Notes under the pieces: model-generated | What the model was told of the DNA's origin: nothing | Database searches by the model: none | What the model saw: only the letters and a program-made list of their open reading frames with translations | Translations under genes and position numbers: made by a program | From: Portulaca oleracea | Taxonomy: Eukaryota > Streptophyta > Magnoliopsida > Caryophyllales > Portulacaceae | Assembly (NCBI GenBank): GCA_029582165.1 | Contig: CM055874.1 | Span: 4,724,114-4,788,113, forward strand | Length of the DNA: 64,000 bases | Direction of reading: 5' to 3' | In this document: positions 35,334-47,430 of the stretch, in pieces | Layout: each line of letters opens with the position of its first letter | How positions within the stretch are numbered: position 1 is the stretch's first letter

Positions 35334-35388
35334 TCTCTCTCGCATCTCTCTCTCTCTTTTTCTATCTCTAGATCTCTCTCTCTCTCTC

Positions 35389-35427
<39 letters not shown>

Positions 35428-35450
35428 GAGAGAGAGTAGACTGAGAGGAT

Positions 35451-35484
<34 letters not shown>

Positions 35485-35640
35485 GGAAAAAGAGGGTAGC
35501 GAGAGAGTATATTGAGAGAAAAATGTTGTTCAGAGAGTATAGAAAGAGAGAGAAGGGGAAAGGGGTAGAGAGAGAGAGAGAGAGAAGGGAGAGAGAGGGG
35601 AAGGGGTAGATAGATAGAGAGAGAGAGGGGGGGAGTAGAA
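35288..35640. repeat. (CT)n-(GA)n microsatellite block
   Basis: About 100 bp of CT dinucleotides with TCTAT interruptions passes directly into about 250 bp of GA dinucleotides with GGGTAGAG interruptions. The two arms are complementary and could pair as a hairpin or form triplex DNA. Confidence 0.9.
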
Positions 35641-35649
35641 AGAGAATGG

Positions 35650-35864
35650 ATATTAGGGCAAATATATGGCCATTATATTGAATTACATATAATGTAAAAG
35701 AACAAATATGTCAATTAACATTTTACTCTTATAAACTCTCCAAATTATTCTCTCAAACAAGGGTAAGTAGTTTACCCTTATGGACCCTCCTATACCCTTA
35801 CCCTCATTTACTTACTCCTATGAATCCCTACTCTCCATTTTAACTCTCCTCCCAAACAAAAGTC
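35650..35864. mobile_element. Partial inverted copy of the Tourist-type MITE
   Basis: The sequence from about 35650 to 35864 (ending CTCTCCTCCCAAACAAAAG) is the reverse complement of the left half of 34193-34628, including the TTACATATAA and ACTCTTATAAACTCTCC words. The microsatellite at 35288-35640 occupies the place of its other half. Confidence 0.65.
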
Positions 35865-36161
35865 GACCACCCATGAAACAAGATAGGCAAGAATAGTTGT
35901 AAATTTGGTTTGTTTGACAAGGCATGGTGAAATTAACTGGAGAACATACATCATCAATACTATCATCTCTATTCGTTGGCTCATTGTATCTTTGCTAAAA
36001 AGCCGGAATATACTATATACATTGCAGTTTCACAGTTTCACGTATAGCAAAGCAGAATTAACAGACAAATCTCAACTGTACAAAAAACACCTAAAATCAA
36101 CCATCTTACGTACAAATTCTTGACGTTTATGAGTGGCTCCCTAGCTAGATATCTATATTGT

Positions 36162-37173
36162 TTAAGTGGTGGCATGCTCCATTTCTACATGCTCAACAAG
36201 GGCAACAGGATCCGCAAATACTCTGTTACATTTAGGGCATACTTCCATCGGCTCATCATGAACATCCTCAACATGTTCCGCCAGCTCTGTAATGGACGTA
36301 AAACTCTCATCACACCGCAGACAATCTTCATTGGTTTTCCACTGCTCAGTTTCACTTGTGCTTGTACTTGTACTTGGACCTGGACCCGGACCCCTGCTGC
36401 TTTGTCCCACCTCCAATGGCTTCCCAGGACATTTGTGCTCATTGTCACAGTACTTGCACTTGACATTTCTGATCGGCTCCGAAACTGGGCATTTTCTCTT
36501 GTTGCTTCCTGGATTTAGTGGATCACATACAGTCTTATTGTGGGTTGCCCAGGCGATATTGGGGTCTTCGTTGACAACCAGGTGAACTCCTTTGGCACAG
36601 ATTGGGCAAATGACGACACTCACGCCATGCTCGTCGGGTTTAGGGCAATTGTGCCGTTTATAGCTTAGATGGTCCACGCAAAATTCCTGTATGTGGAGAT
36701 TATGATCAACCCATTAGAGTTTCTTGGGGAATCAAGCTCTAACACACACATATGCACAACAAAGAGAAATAACTATGCACCAAATTCTGGTTTAGCTAGT
36801 ATATGAATCTTTCTACCCCCCGCATGCACAACTCTATCTTTCCTCCCAACAAACTCTTGAACGTAACATCAAACTCTCACTTATATGATAGAGTAACACA
36901 CCCATCATTTCATGAATCTTGCATTGACAAGAATCAATGAATAACTTCCCACAAGTGTTTAGGCATTCATACATAATGTGAAGAAGCTTTCCAAATTCCT
37001 TTGGTCCAAGAAATGATTATGGGGCACATTCGCAACAGCGTTAACATGTATGGAAGATCAGGTAACAACTCAAGATGGAAATGCAAAGACTCAAGAAGAC
37101 CAATTTGGGGTTCTTGATCAATTTGGGAATGCAATCAAATCAAAATCAAAGGAAGAAAATCGGAAAGTTTGAA

Positions 37174-37228
<55 letters not shown>

Positions 37229-37311
37229 CGGTGACAGCGGTCGCATGTGAGGGGGGTGAAATGAATCTTGTTGCAATCAGCGACGTAGCAGTGCAATTCC
37301 GGGGTACCCAT
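36162..37311 (-). CDS. AN1/C2H2 zinc-finger stress-associated protein, SAP11 type (copy 3)
   Basis: Exon 1 is 37311-37228 and exon 2 is 36686-36162; 202 aa. Exon 1 lacks five codons (PNLGQ in copy 1) but the first AN1 finger keeps all its ligands. The CPICAKG linker is present. The second AN1 finger is destroyed by two in-frame losses: CPVSEP has lost the second cysteine, and the HCLxHRFGPDH stretch is gone (CDNEHKC remains). Both C2H2 fingers (CLRC...HVEDVH, CPKC...HVEMEH) are intact. The linker before them has become a Gly-Pro/Ser-Thr run. The intron starts in a 51-bp (GA)n tract on the plus strand. The frame is fully open, so it is likely expressed or only recently lost. Confidence 0.88.
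37176..37226. repeat. (GA)n microsatellite at the SAP copy 3 splice donor
   Basis: Twenty-five GA repeats; on the coding strand this is (CT)n beginning at the intron's GT. The same donor in the other SAP copies has much shorter tracts. Confidence 0.9.
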
Positions 37312-37436
37312 TTAGATTCTTGAAGAGATGACAAACAAATCACTGGGTTTGAATTGAATTTAAACACCCACGAAACAGAGACAGGGAGAGCGGCAAACTA
37401 AAATTTCTTGTAATAATATTTACCACATTTTATTTT

Positions 37437-37821
37437 GGGTAATGATAAGTGTCTTGCCCCAAGACACTCCTTAAATGTCTTCTCCCTTTTAAAATCAATA
37501 TTTATTATCGTTTTTAACCCCAATTTTTTTGACAGATACTATTAATTATCAATTATAAGAAGCTTGGAATGTGTTGGCTACGCCAACAATTAAAATTGAC
37601 AACCTAACGAATGAACCTCATCCGTTGGGCATATTTTAGACGCTTTTTTGTAAATTTTTAAAAATATGGATAAAAGTGTGATATTATACAATTTATATAT
37701 ATTATTATAGTTATAGAAGTCAATCATGTAACTTTTTTCCAATTTAATTCACAAATATATAGGTTTTCTATAATGACAAGACACAAAATATGTGTCTTGC
37801 ACAAGACTTTTATCATTTCTC
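37437..37821. mobile_element. MULE-type MITE, 385 bp (copy B)
   Basis: Begins GGGTAATGATAAGTGTCTTG and ends CTTTTATCATTTCTC, with a perfect 9-bp target duplication TTTTATTTT (37428-37436 and 37822-37830). The paralogous sites beside SAP copies 1 and 2 are empty. It matches 24254-24638 in reverse orientation over the full length. Confidence 0.9.
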
Positions 37822-37849
37822 TTTTATTTTTTTAAGAATTTATTTTTGC

Positions 37850-38352
37850 CCTATCTTATTATTGGTGATAAAGATTAATTCGGCTAAAATTCAACAAAGT
37901 GTAACCGGAAAATAGATTGACAATTTTACCCTGTGTATATAACTGACAAGTCTAACTCTATTCATATACGCTGAAAATGCAATTTACATATATTAGGTTA
38001 CACTCCTAAAATATTCAGTTTTTGTCGATCGTCTTCATTAAAAGTCAGCAAGAATTCTTCCCCTATCATAAACCTTATGCCAACTCATCATTCACTCATA
38101 GATGTTAAGAATATTGGGTGAATTTTGTGCGCGTTTGAGAAAGTTAAAAGTATCGATTTGATGACTAAAATATTTGGGTGTGTTTCGTAAACGCTCGAAG
38201 CATTTTAGGCACTGGAACCTGAATGTGTTACAGGACAAAACCATCTATTATTTATCAAATTACATTTTCACTGAAAATCCTACAAAAAAACTTATACAAG
38301 AAAATTGAGAGGGTAAAATAAACATATAACTCAAATGAGATAGGATCCAAAT
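37850..38352. repeat. Conserved spacer of the SAP repeat unit, copy 3
   Basis: Matches 28673-29101 and 32495-32855 and leads into the third hAT-like element. No gene. Confidence 0.75.
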
Positions 38353-38635
38353 TAGGGATGGCAGTTGGGCGAGGAATTCCCCTCTCCGCTTGGGACCCAC
38401 CCCGCTCTGGGGAAATTTCCTCGCACTCAATGAGGACGGAGACGGGTATGGGGACGGATATTAAACACCCGTGCAGGGAAGGGGCGGGGATGGGGACAAA
38501 ATTTTCTCCGTCCCCATCCCCACTTACCCATCGGAAAAAATAACCCGCTCACATACCCATCTCCGCTATACATTAAATTTACATATTTAGCCATAAAATT
38601 CTACTTTCATATTCATGATTTGAAAAGTATGTTTA
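38353..38635. mobile_element. hAT-like element (copy 3), left part
   Basis: Starts TAGGGATGGCAGTTGGGCG after CCAAAT, as in copies 1 and 2, and is cut at 38635 by the Copia element. It resumes at 46819. Confidence 0.82.
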
Positions 38636-39876
38636 TGAAAGATAAGATTACCCTAGAGGGGGGTGAATAGGGTAATTACAAACAAAAATTTAATTAAAAT
38701 AAGATGCATAAATTTAAATATGAAATTAAATTGCGGAAATAAAGTGCGGAAAATAAATGATAAATGACACGGTGGTTGTTAACGATGTTCCTCCCAATGG
38801 AGTACGTCACCGCCTAGAGTTCTCCAACTCTAGGATTGAATCTCGAGCTCTTATTAGGATGAACCGTAGACAATCTTAGAGCCTCCTCTACTCTCAAGAT
38901 CTAACCCACCACTTAATATCACCTCTCAATTAAGTGTGGGAGGAGTCTTCCTCTCAACTCCTAGTCCTCACCCTAATACTCTTGGCTCAAATAGAAAGTA
39001 GAAATGTAATACAATAATTCTTTGGTGATCTCACAAACAATAGTATGAAATAACGCTCAAGTGAGTATACTTGTCTTGTTTCTTGTGTCTTGAGTGACCA
39101 TGAATTCCTTGTATATATAGTGGTCTTTAGGGTTGAATGGCCAAGACTCAATCCACGAATTCAACTTCTTCATCCTTGATATGCATGATCTCCAAGAGCA
39201 AAACATAATAACTTGATATTGGCAAGAGATGTAGGAGTCATCCTTGTAAGTGATATGCCAAGATAATCTCAATTCTTGATGAGTTATCCCTATAAATCAT
39301 AATTGATATGCAAATATATATGTATCCCATGTATTTTTTGTAAATGTATTGCAAGATGATAAGTATGATCAATTAATAATGGTGAGACTTGATTTGCATA
39401 ATCACTTCAAACTTGTATGCATAAAGCAAGCAATCATTATCTTTGTGAGATGTCAAATCGATCAAGAAATACATTTATTGCACTTTTTCTCATGACCTTG
39501 CGTATATGCAGTATATATTTGACATGCATATATATGTATATCATGTTGTTAAATAATAAAGATATGCATGTAAAAAATCAACTTAGTTGCACATAAAAAT
39601 GTAATCAATCAATAAAGATATGCATGTAGACATGTAAAGAGTCATGATACTTGTGCTTGTATTATTTTAGCACACCCCCACATAAATTTGTACATAAGTT
39701 ATCTTAATGATCAAATCAATTTGTATCCTTGGATGTCATGGATCCCAATTATCATGATTGATCAATTCATATCAAATATTATCATAATGATCAATTCATA
39801 TCTTTCTTCTATTAGCCATATTTATTTATCTATTTTTGTCTTGCATCAAAATTATAATATTAAGAGTAACTCAACA
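38636..39876 (-). repeat. 3' LTR of the Copia element, 1241 bp
   Basis: Runs from TGAAAGATAAG to AGTAACTCAACA on the plus strand. It differs from the other LTR by scattered single-base changes and small indels. Confidence 0.9.
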
Positions 39877-40586
39877 ATCTCCCCCTTTTTGATGTGAGAC
39901 AAAACCCTATTGTTTTTCCCTTTAGATATGTATATTTTTCTCCCCCTTTTTTTTTATTGCATCAAAAAGATATATATGAAGGGAAAGAGATATGAATCAA
40001 CCAAAAATAAATATAATCAAGTCTTCTTATTCAATATATAGTAGATGCATAGAGTAGATAGTAAAATGTTTGAGCTCACATGGAACAAAAAATCAAGGTT
40101 AAGAAAATAAAAAAGGAATCAATGTGATTGCTAAAGCAAGGGAAAGAATAATATATGAGAAAAAGGGAAGTAAGGAAGAGAATTGAAAATATGTTGGAGG
40201 ATTGAAAATCAATAAAAAATCCCCAAAAAAATGGAAGATTTTGAATCAATAAAAAGGATATTGTACACGTACAAGGAAAATGAGATCAAGAATATAAGTT
40301 GCAAGTATGCACTATGCAAGTATACGTGTACAAAAAGTTGCTCAATACACGCACTCAAAAATTGGCAATGAGATCAAATTAAAGAAGTATTGAAAAAGAA
40401 AATTTATACAAAATGATTCCCATGTGAATTTGAGTGGGAGAGAATTATTTATTAATTAACTCCAACTCAAGTGCTCAGTAATGTTTATATATAACAATCC
40501 ATATGAGAAATCATGACAATTAATTTGTCAAGATTTAACATTAGGAAAAATAAAAAATAAAGAAATATAATAATATGTCCAATGTA

Positions 40587-42775
40587 TTAACAATTAAGGG
40601 AATGCTCCCCCTCAACAAATGCATCCATGTTCATCATGCCAAGTTCTTGGCGAATAAAATTAAATCGATCTTCACCAAGAGGTTTAGTAAAAATGTCCGC
40701 TAATGGAAAATCTGTTGGTACAAATTCAAGAGTGACATTACCTTTTTCAACATGGTCTCGAATGAAATGATGACGTACCTCGATATGTTTAGTTCGAGAA
40801 TGTTGAACCGGATTCTTGGTTATGTTGATTGCACTTTTATTGTCACACTTGATGGGGACATTATTGAAGTTCATACCTAAGTCTCGAAGTTGTTGTCTTA
40901 TCCACAAGAGTTGTGCACAACATGCGCGTGGCGATGTATTCGGCTTCCGGTGGATAGAGCTACGAATTTTGCTTTTTCGAGTGCCATGATATTAGGCATT
41001 GTCAAGAAATTGGCAAGTCCACGATGTACTTTCCTGTCTACTTTATATCCTGCATAATCCGCGTCAGTGTATCCAACCAAGGCAAAATCTCCCCCTCGGG
41101 GATACCAAAGACCAAGATTTTTCGTACCGGCAAGGTAGCGAAAGATTCTTTTAACGCATGTAAGGTGGGATTCCTTGGGACATGATTGAAATCTAGCACA
41201 TAGACAAACACTAAACATGATGTCGGGACGACTTGCGCTAAGATAAAGCAAGGAGCCTATCATGCCTCGATATAATTTTTCATCAACATTTTTGCCTTCT
41301 TTATCAAGATCTAATCTTTCATTTGTGGCCATAGGTGTCTTAGCATGTTTTACTTGATCCAATTTATATTTCTTTAATAGCTCGGAAACATACTTACCTT
41401 GGCTAATAAAAATTCCATCTTTGTATTGTTTGATTTGGAGACCAAGAAAGAATGTAAGTTCTCCCATCATACTCCTCTCAAATTCTTTACTCATAAGGGA
41501 GGCAAATTCTTCACAGAGAGCATTGTTAGTCGCACCAAATAATATGTCATCAACATAAATTTGTAATATTATAAAGTCCTTTCCTTTAGTCTTAGTAAAT
41601 AAGGTTTTATCTATTTGACCTCTTTGAAAACCATTTTCTAATAAGAATTTGCTTAAACGTTCATACCAAGCTCTTGGGGCTTGTTTTAATCCATAAAGCG
41701 CTTTTTGCAATTTATACACATAATTAGAAAAATTAGGATCTTCAAACCCGGGGGGTTGTTCTACATATACCTCTTCTTGTAAATATCCATTTAAAAAGGC
41801 ACATTTCACATCCATTTGGTAAAGTTTAATATTCATATAGGCGGCAAAAGCAAGAAGGATACGAATAGCTTCTAATCTAGCAACCGGAGCAAAAGTTTCA
41901 TCAAAGTCAATACCTTCCTCTTGATTATACCCTTTAGCAACTAATCTTGCTTTATTTCTTACTACATTTCCGTTTTCATCCAATTTATTTCTAAAGACCC
42001 ATTTAGTACCAATTACGGGATGATTTTGAGGTCGGGGAGTTAAAGTCCATACTTGGTTTCTTTCAAATTGACTTAATTCTTCTTGCATAGCTATAATCCA
42101 GCTTGGGTCACTTAGTGCATGTTGATGATTCTTAGGTTCTATATGAGAAACAAATGAGGAGAATGCACAAAAATTTCGTAAAGATGAACGAGTTCTTATT
42201 CCTGTGGAGATATCGGTTAAAAGATTATCCTTAGGATGATAAGATTTAAATTTAAACCCTTTTTCATTTTCTTGAGACACTTGTTCATCAATATTTTCAT
42301 GAGGTATATTTTCTACATGTATGGATTGTTCAATTTCACGAGTAATATTTTCTTCGTGTGGTGGAATTATTTCATGAGAGGTCTCTTTTATTTGAGGTGT
42401 ATTGTTTAAGATTTCTTCCTCATCATTATTATATTTATTTAATGTGAGTTCTTCAAAAGAAATGGTGCTAGGCATGCCATCATTAGATTCATCAAAAACA
42501 ACATGTATGCTTTCTTCTATAATTTTAGTCCTTTTGTTAAAAACTCTATATGCTTTACTATGAGATGAATATCCTACAAAAATTCTGTCGTCGCTTCTAG
42601 CATCAAATTTTTCTAAATTATTTTTACCATTATTGTGAATAAAACATTTACAACCAAAAGGTTTAAAATATGAGACACTAGGTTTACGTCCTTTAAAGAG
42701 TTCATAAGGTGTCTTTTTCAAAATTGGACGGATGAGACATCTATTTAAAATATAATTTGCGGTGTTAACCGCCAT
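40587..42775 (-). pseudogene. Copia integrase C-end, reverse transcriptase and RNase H
   Basis: The 625-codon frame 42775-40898 holds the integrase tail ([20 protein letters not shown]), a reverse transcriptase ([45 protein letters not shown]; catalytic [13 protein letters not shown]) and the start of RNase H (GYTDADYAG). A frameshift near 40900-40990 moves the RNase H end to 40907-40587 (NPVQHSRTKHIEVRHHFIRD; DIFTKPL). An in-frame stop separates it from the integrase frame at 42776. Confidence 0.92.
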
Positions 42776-43318
42776 TTAAAAATATTTAGGTAAATTATTT
42801 TCGCAAATCATTGTTCTAGCCATGTCTTCTAAAGTGCGATTTTTTCTTTCTACTACTACATTTTGTTGTGGGGTTCTAGGAGCGGAAAAATTATGAGAAA
42901 TACCATGATTAGCACAAAACTCATAAAAATCTTTTTGATCAAATTCCCTACCATGATCACTTCTAATAGCAACAATTTGTGTATTTTTAAAAACTTGAAT
43001 TTGTTTACATAATTTGGCAAATTCTTTAAAGGCTTCATTTTTCTCTCTTAAGAAGGATACCCATGTAAACCGTGAGAAATCATCAATTATGACAAGAATA
43101 TATTTGCTACCTTTTAAACTTTCTATGGAGAGAGGTCCACAAAGGTCCATATGAAGCAATTCTAATGGTCTAGATGTGCTTATGCAATTTTTTGATTTAA
43201 ATGAGCTACGTGTTTGTTTTCCTTTAGTACATGCATCACATATATGATCTTTTTCAAAATTGCAAGGGGGTAAACCGCGTACTAATTCATGTTTAACTAA
43301 TTTGTTAATAGAATGCAT
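42776..43318 (-). pseudogene. Copia integrase (zinc-binding and catalytic core)
   Basis: Carries CDACTKGKQTRSSF (pre-integrase zinc motif), LLHMDLCGPL and the D,D,E core residues (VIIDDFSRFTW; IRSDHGREFD; PQQNVVVERKNRT). A single in-frame stop (42776-42778) cuts it from the following frame, and the region 43319-43551 upstream is frameshifted. Confidence 0.9.
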
Positions 43319-43551
43319 GCTAGCGTGTCCTAATCTACGATGCCAAAGTCATATATCATCATGAGATGTTTTAAGACAAGATAAATTTTGAGATGGGATG
43401 TCATCTAGATTAATTCCATAAACATTTTTTATTCTAGGTCCTTCGAGATTAATCTTGCCGGTTTTTATGTCCTCTACTTGACACTGAGTAGACTCAAAAG
43501 ATACACGATTTCCTTTATCACACAATTGAGATATACTTAAAAGATTATATT

Positions 43552-43764
43552 TTAACCATCAACGAGATAAACATGATCTAATAAGTTTTGAGAGTTTTTA
43601 CCAATTTTTCCAACGCCGATTATTTTACCTTTACTTTTGTCTCCGAAGGTGACGGTTCCATGAAATTCTCTTTTAAGTTCGGAGAATAGTGAAGGATTTC
43701 CACTCATGTGTCTTGAGCATCCACTATCAAGGTACCATAGCTTTTCCTTGGATTTCAAGGGCAC
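43552..43764 (-). pseudogene. Copia aspartic protease fragment
   Basis: Contains the WYLDSGCSRHMSG motif with the catalytic DSG. Shortened and out of frame with its neighbours. Confidence 0.82.
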
Positions 43765-43779
43765 CTACAAAACAAAACA

Positions 43780-45495
43780 TCAAACCCTTCTACTTCCTTT
43801 GACATTGAAATTTGCATCACAATTACTAGAAATCATGTTAGGGGGTTTAGTTCCTTTCGGAACCCAAATTTGAACAATTTTAGGTGTTGAAATTTTATAA
43901 TGACAATAATATGCATGATTCCCATTTCTTAAGCAATATTTACACTTGCTTGAACTTGATTTATGTGATGAGGGTTTAAAGAAATTATTATAATTTTTCT
44001 TTTTACTCGATGGGTTGTATCCAACCCCTTCTTTATTAAATGATGCTCGTTGAGTGCAAATTAGCCTGTCTAAATTCTCTTGTCCTTTTGTAAATTTTAA
44101 AATTATTTGTTTATTATCGTCACATTTGTTTTGTAAGTCACATTTTTCTTTTTCAAGATTTTCTATCCTCTTGCAATAATTGTTATTCTCCTTTTCTAAG
44201 GTGGAGTTTTTTTTCATTTAATTCTTGTATCGTTCTTTTTAATTCTTTAATTTTAGATGATTGTTTTTCTTCTACTTTTGCACACTCAATTAAAAATTCA
44301 ATTAATTCAGTTTTAGAGTATTCATGAAGGGGAGAGAGTTCTACCTCATCCGAGCTTTCGTACTCGGTTTCATCATTGTCCATTCCTTCTTTGGCCATTA
44401 GACATAAGTTGGCCGTATACTCCTCATCGCTATCATTGTCACTTGAGTCGCTATCACTCCAAGCGGCGACCATAGCCTTCTTTTTGTCTTTCTTTGGTTT
44501 AAGTTTGCGGTATTCTTCCAACTTTTGAAGTAATGGGCAATCCTTTATCATATGCCCTGACATACTACATCCATAACAAGAAACATTATTAGTTTCATTT
44601 TTATTAAAGTTGGAGGACTTACCTTTAGGAGCTTTTTCACTTCTCTTTGATGAGGATCCCTTGTTTTTATTCTCTTTGGAATTGTACTTCTTCATTCGGG
44701 CCATCTTTCGAAGACCTCGAACCACCAAGGCAAGGGGGTCATTATTGTCTTCACTTTCTCCTTCTTCTTCGGATGAGTCATCATTCTCTTTGGCGGCCTT
44801 TAGGGCGATACCTTTCTTGATGGATGCTTCCTTCTCTTCTTCGGCTAGATGTATCTCATGGGTAAGAAGTTTTCCCAAAAGATCATCTAGTGAAAGCTTC
44901 TTGAGATCTTGTGCCTCCTCTATAGCGGAAACTTTGGGACCCCATTTATTTTTGGGAAGGCACCGGAGCACTTTTCTCACCATTTCTTCGTTTGTGTATA
45001 CTTTGCCAAGGGATTTTAGGTTGTTGGTGATGTCGGTGAATCGTGTGAACATGTCTTTGATTGACTCACTAGGCTCCATCTTGAACAACTCATATTGATG
45101 CACGTACATGTTCAACTTAGTTTCTCTTACTTGACTCGTACCTTCATATGTCACCACCAATTTGTTCCAAATCTCACGAAAGTGTATCACAAGCGTAAAT
45201 ACGATTATATTCGTTAGGATCAAGCCACAATAAAGAATATCTTTTGCCTAGAATTTTTGAGAGTTTTCCCATTCAACATTAGTATATTCCTCTTGGGTTT
45301 ATCCACTAATTCGTTTTCTTTATTTCTAATCTTTGGGACAACATAAGGGCCTTTTTCAATAATCCTCCAAAGTTCCATATCGATTGGATTCAATAAATAT
45401 ACGCATAGCATTTTTCCAATAACCAAAATCTTTTCCGCAAAGAGAGGTGGTCTAACAGTTGATCTACCCTCCATATTTGTGTTACAGAAAGCCAT
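43780..45495 (-). pseudogene. Copia gag
   Basis: Three frames: 45495-45220 (N-terminal gag, with VCVYLLNPIDMELW-like text), 45223-44183 (346 aa, with a zinc knuckle CYGCSMSGHMIKDCP and acidic tail) and 44217-43780 (second knuckle CKYCLRNGNHAYYC). Overlapping frame changes at 45220 and 44200 show two frameshifts in gag. Confidence 0.87.
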
Positions 45496-45534
45496 GATCG
45501 TTCCTATAGACGGTTAAGTCACGCAAATAGGTTA

Positions 45535-45547
45535 GGCTCTGATACCA
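45535..45547 (-). other. Primer-binding site of the Copia element
   Basis: TGGTATCAGAGCC on the minus strand, complementary to the 3' end of initiator methionine tRNA, two bases inside the 5' LTR. Confidence 0.9.
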
Positions 45548-45549
45548 AT

Positions 45550-46818
45550 TGAAAGATAAGATTACCCTAGAGGGGGTGAATAGGGTAATTACAAACAAAA
45601 ATTTAATTAAAATAAGATGCATAAATTTAAATATGAAATTAAATTGCGGAAATAAAGTGCGGAAAATAAATGATAAATGACACGGTGGTTTTTAACGATG
45701 TTCCTCCCAATGGAGTGCGTCACGCCTAGAGTTCTCCAACTCTAGGATTGAATCTCGAGCTCTTATTAGGATGAACCGTAGACAATCTTAGAGCCTCCTC
45801 TACTCTCAAGATCTAACCCACCACTTAATATCACCTCTCAATTAAGTGTGGGAGGAGTCTTCCTCTCAACTCCTAGTCCTCACCCTAATACTCTTGGCTC
45901 AAATAGAAAGTAGAAATGTAATACAATAATTCTTTGGTGATCTCACAAACAATAGTATGAAATAACGCTCAAGTGAGTAGTATGCTTGTCTTGTTTCTTG
46001 TGTCTTGAGTGACCATGAATTCCTTGTATATATAGTGGTCTCTAGGGTTGAATGGCCAAGACTCAATCCACCGAATTCAGCAACTTCTTCATCCTTGATA
46101 TGCATGATCTCCAAGAGCAAAACATAATAACTTGATATTGGCAAGAGATGTAGAGTCATCCTTGTAAGTGATATGCCAAGATAATCTCAATTCTCGATGA
46201 GTTATCCCTATAAATCATAATTGATATGCAAATATATATGTATCCCATGTATTTTTTGTAAATGTATTGCAAGATGATAAGTATGATCAATTAATAATGG
46301 TGAGACTTGATTTGCATAATCACTTCAAACTTGTATGCATAAAGCAAGCAATCATTATCTTTGTGAGATGTCAAATCGATCAAGAAATACATTTATTGCA
46401 CTTTTTCTCATGACCTTGCATATGTACGAGTATATATTTGACATGCATATATATGTATATCATGCTGTTAAATAATAAAGATATGCATGTAAAAAATCAA
46501 CTTAGTTGCACATAAAAATGTAATCAATCAATAAAGATATGCATGTAGACATGTAAAGAGTCATGATACTTGTGCTTGTATTATTTTAGCACACCCCCAC
46601 ATAAATTTGTACATAAGTTATCTTAATGATCAAATCAATTTGTATCCTTGGATGTCATGGATCCCAATTATCATGATTGATCAATTCATATCAAATATTA
46701 TCAAGATGATATATCAAATATTATCATAATGATCAATTCATATCTTTCTTCTATTAGCCATATTTATTTATCTATTTTTGTCTTGCATCAAAATTATAAT
46801 ATTAAGAGTAACTCAACA
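45550..46818 (-). repeat. 5' LTR of the Copia element, 1269 bp
   Basis: As the 3' LTR, but about 28 bp longer, mainly because of a short tandem duplication of an ATATCAAATATTATC unit near 46690-46730. Confidence 0.9.
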
Positions 46819-47430
46819 GTTTATATTTACTGACAGAGTATGTAAAAAAAGTGATAATATGTTTATTCAAATTTGAAATCTAATACTACTTTGCCCGTTC
46901 TTTTATGTGGTGCGGTTTCTATGCGGTTGGTTGTGAAGAATTGTGGTGAAAATAATGGAAATTGGGTTGATATATTTTAATTTAAAAAATAAAAAAATAA
47001 GATGGAAGATGGAAAGTTGTGATGGAAATAATGGAAGTTGTGGTGGAAATAGGGGCTTGCCCCTTTGTTACCACCCAAAAAAAAAATAATGGAAGTTGTG
47101 GTGGAATAATAATAAATAAAGTGAATTTTTTTTATTTTATTTGAAAAAATTTCAATTTTAATAAAAAAATGTAAAGTTATGGTAAATTGGGGTGGAATAT
47201 GGAAAGTTGCGGTAGGTGAGGAACCACAGATGAACCAACTCTACAAAAGAACGGTGCCTTAGTGGCTAAAATACTTTAATCTTTGATGGAGCTGAAGAAC
47301 TCAATTTAATTCCATAGACTTAGGGTTTCGCATACTAATGCTACTGAGTGGACAGAGAGAAGATATAATTTGTGCTGAATTTAATCCAAAAACATAACAA
47401 TAATTTAATTCCCCATTGGATACCGGTTGT
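46819..47430. mobile_element. hAT-like element (copy 3), right part
   Basis: Resumes after the Copia target duplication and matches hAT copy 1 (from about 29385), including TGGCTAAAATACTTTAATCT. It contains the MITE at 46893-47258. Homology stops near 47430 (TTCCCCATTGGA); the GC-rich right terminus is missing. Confidence 0.78.
46893..47258. mobile_element. MITE with GCGGT-rich body, second copy, 366 bp
   Basis: Ends GCCCGTTCTTTTATGTGGTG and (complement) GGCACCGTTCTTTTGTAGAG. It sits at the same position of the hAT-like element as 34824-35091. Longer than that copy because of internal repeats near 47030-47110. Confidence 0.75.

Larger units (their letters stand above)
38636..46818 (-). mobile_element. 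Complete Copia LTR retrotransposon, 8183 bp
   Basis: Two nearly identical LTRs (38636-39876 and 45550-46818) and a perfect 5-bp target duplication GTTTA (38631-38635 and 46819-46823). On the minus strand the order is 5' LTR, tRNA-Met primer site, gag, protease, integrase, reverse transcriptase, RNase H, purine tract (AAAAAGGGGGAG) and 3' LTR. Long LTRs and the [12 protein letters not shown] motif suggest the SIRE/Sirevirus lineage (moderate confidence). Stops and frameshifts break the polyprotein. High LTR identity marks a recent insertion. Confidence 0.93.

Noticed and set aside
36120..36585. Long frames opposite the SAP exons (similar at 26636, 31452, 49685)
   Set aside because: They are antisense shadows of the SAP coding sequence and carry no domain.
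37075..37323. Frame with a Glu-Arg repeat
   Set aside because: Produced by the GA microsatellite on the non-coding strand of SAP copy 3.
44610..45098. 162-codon plus-strand frame within the Copia gag
   Set aside because: Antisense shadow of gag; Ser/Phe-rich because gag is Lys/Glu-rich.
10446..46823. Shared GTTTA target duplication of the solo LTR at 10451 and the Copia element at 38636
   Set aside because: The LTR sequences are unrelated and 5-bp coincidence is expected among many insertions; no common event is implied.
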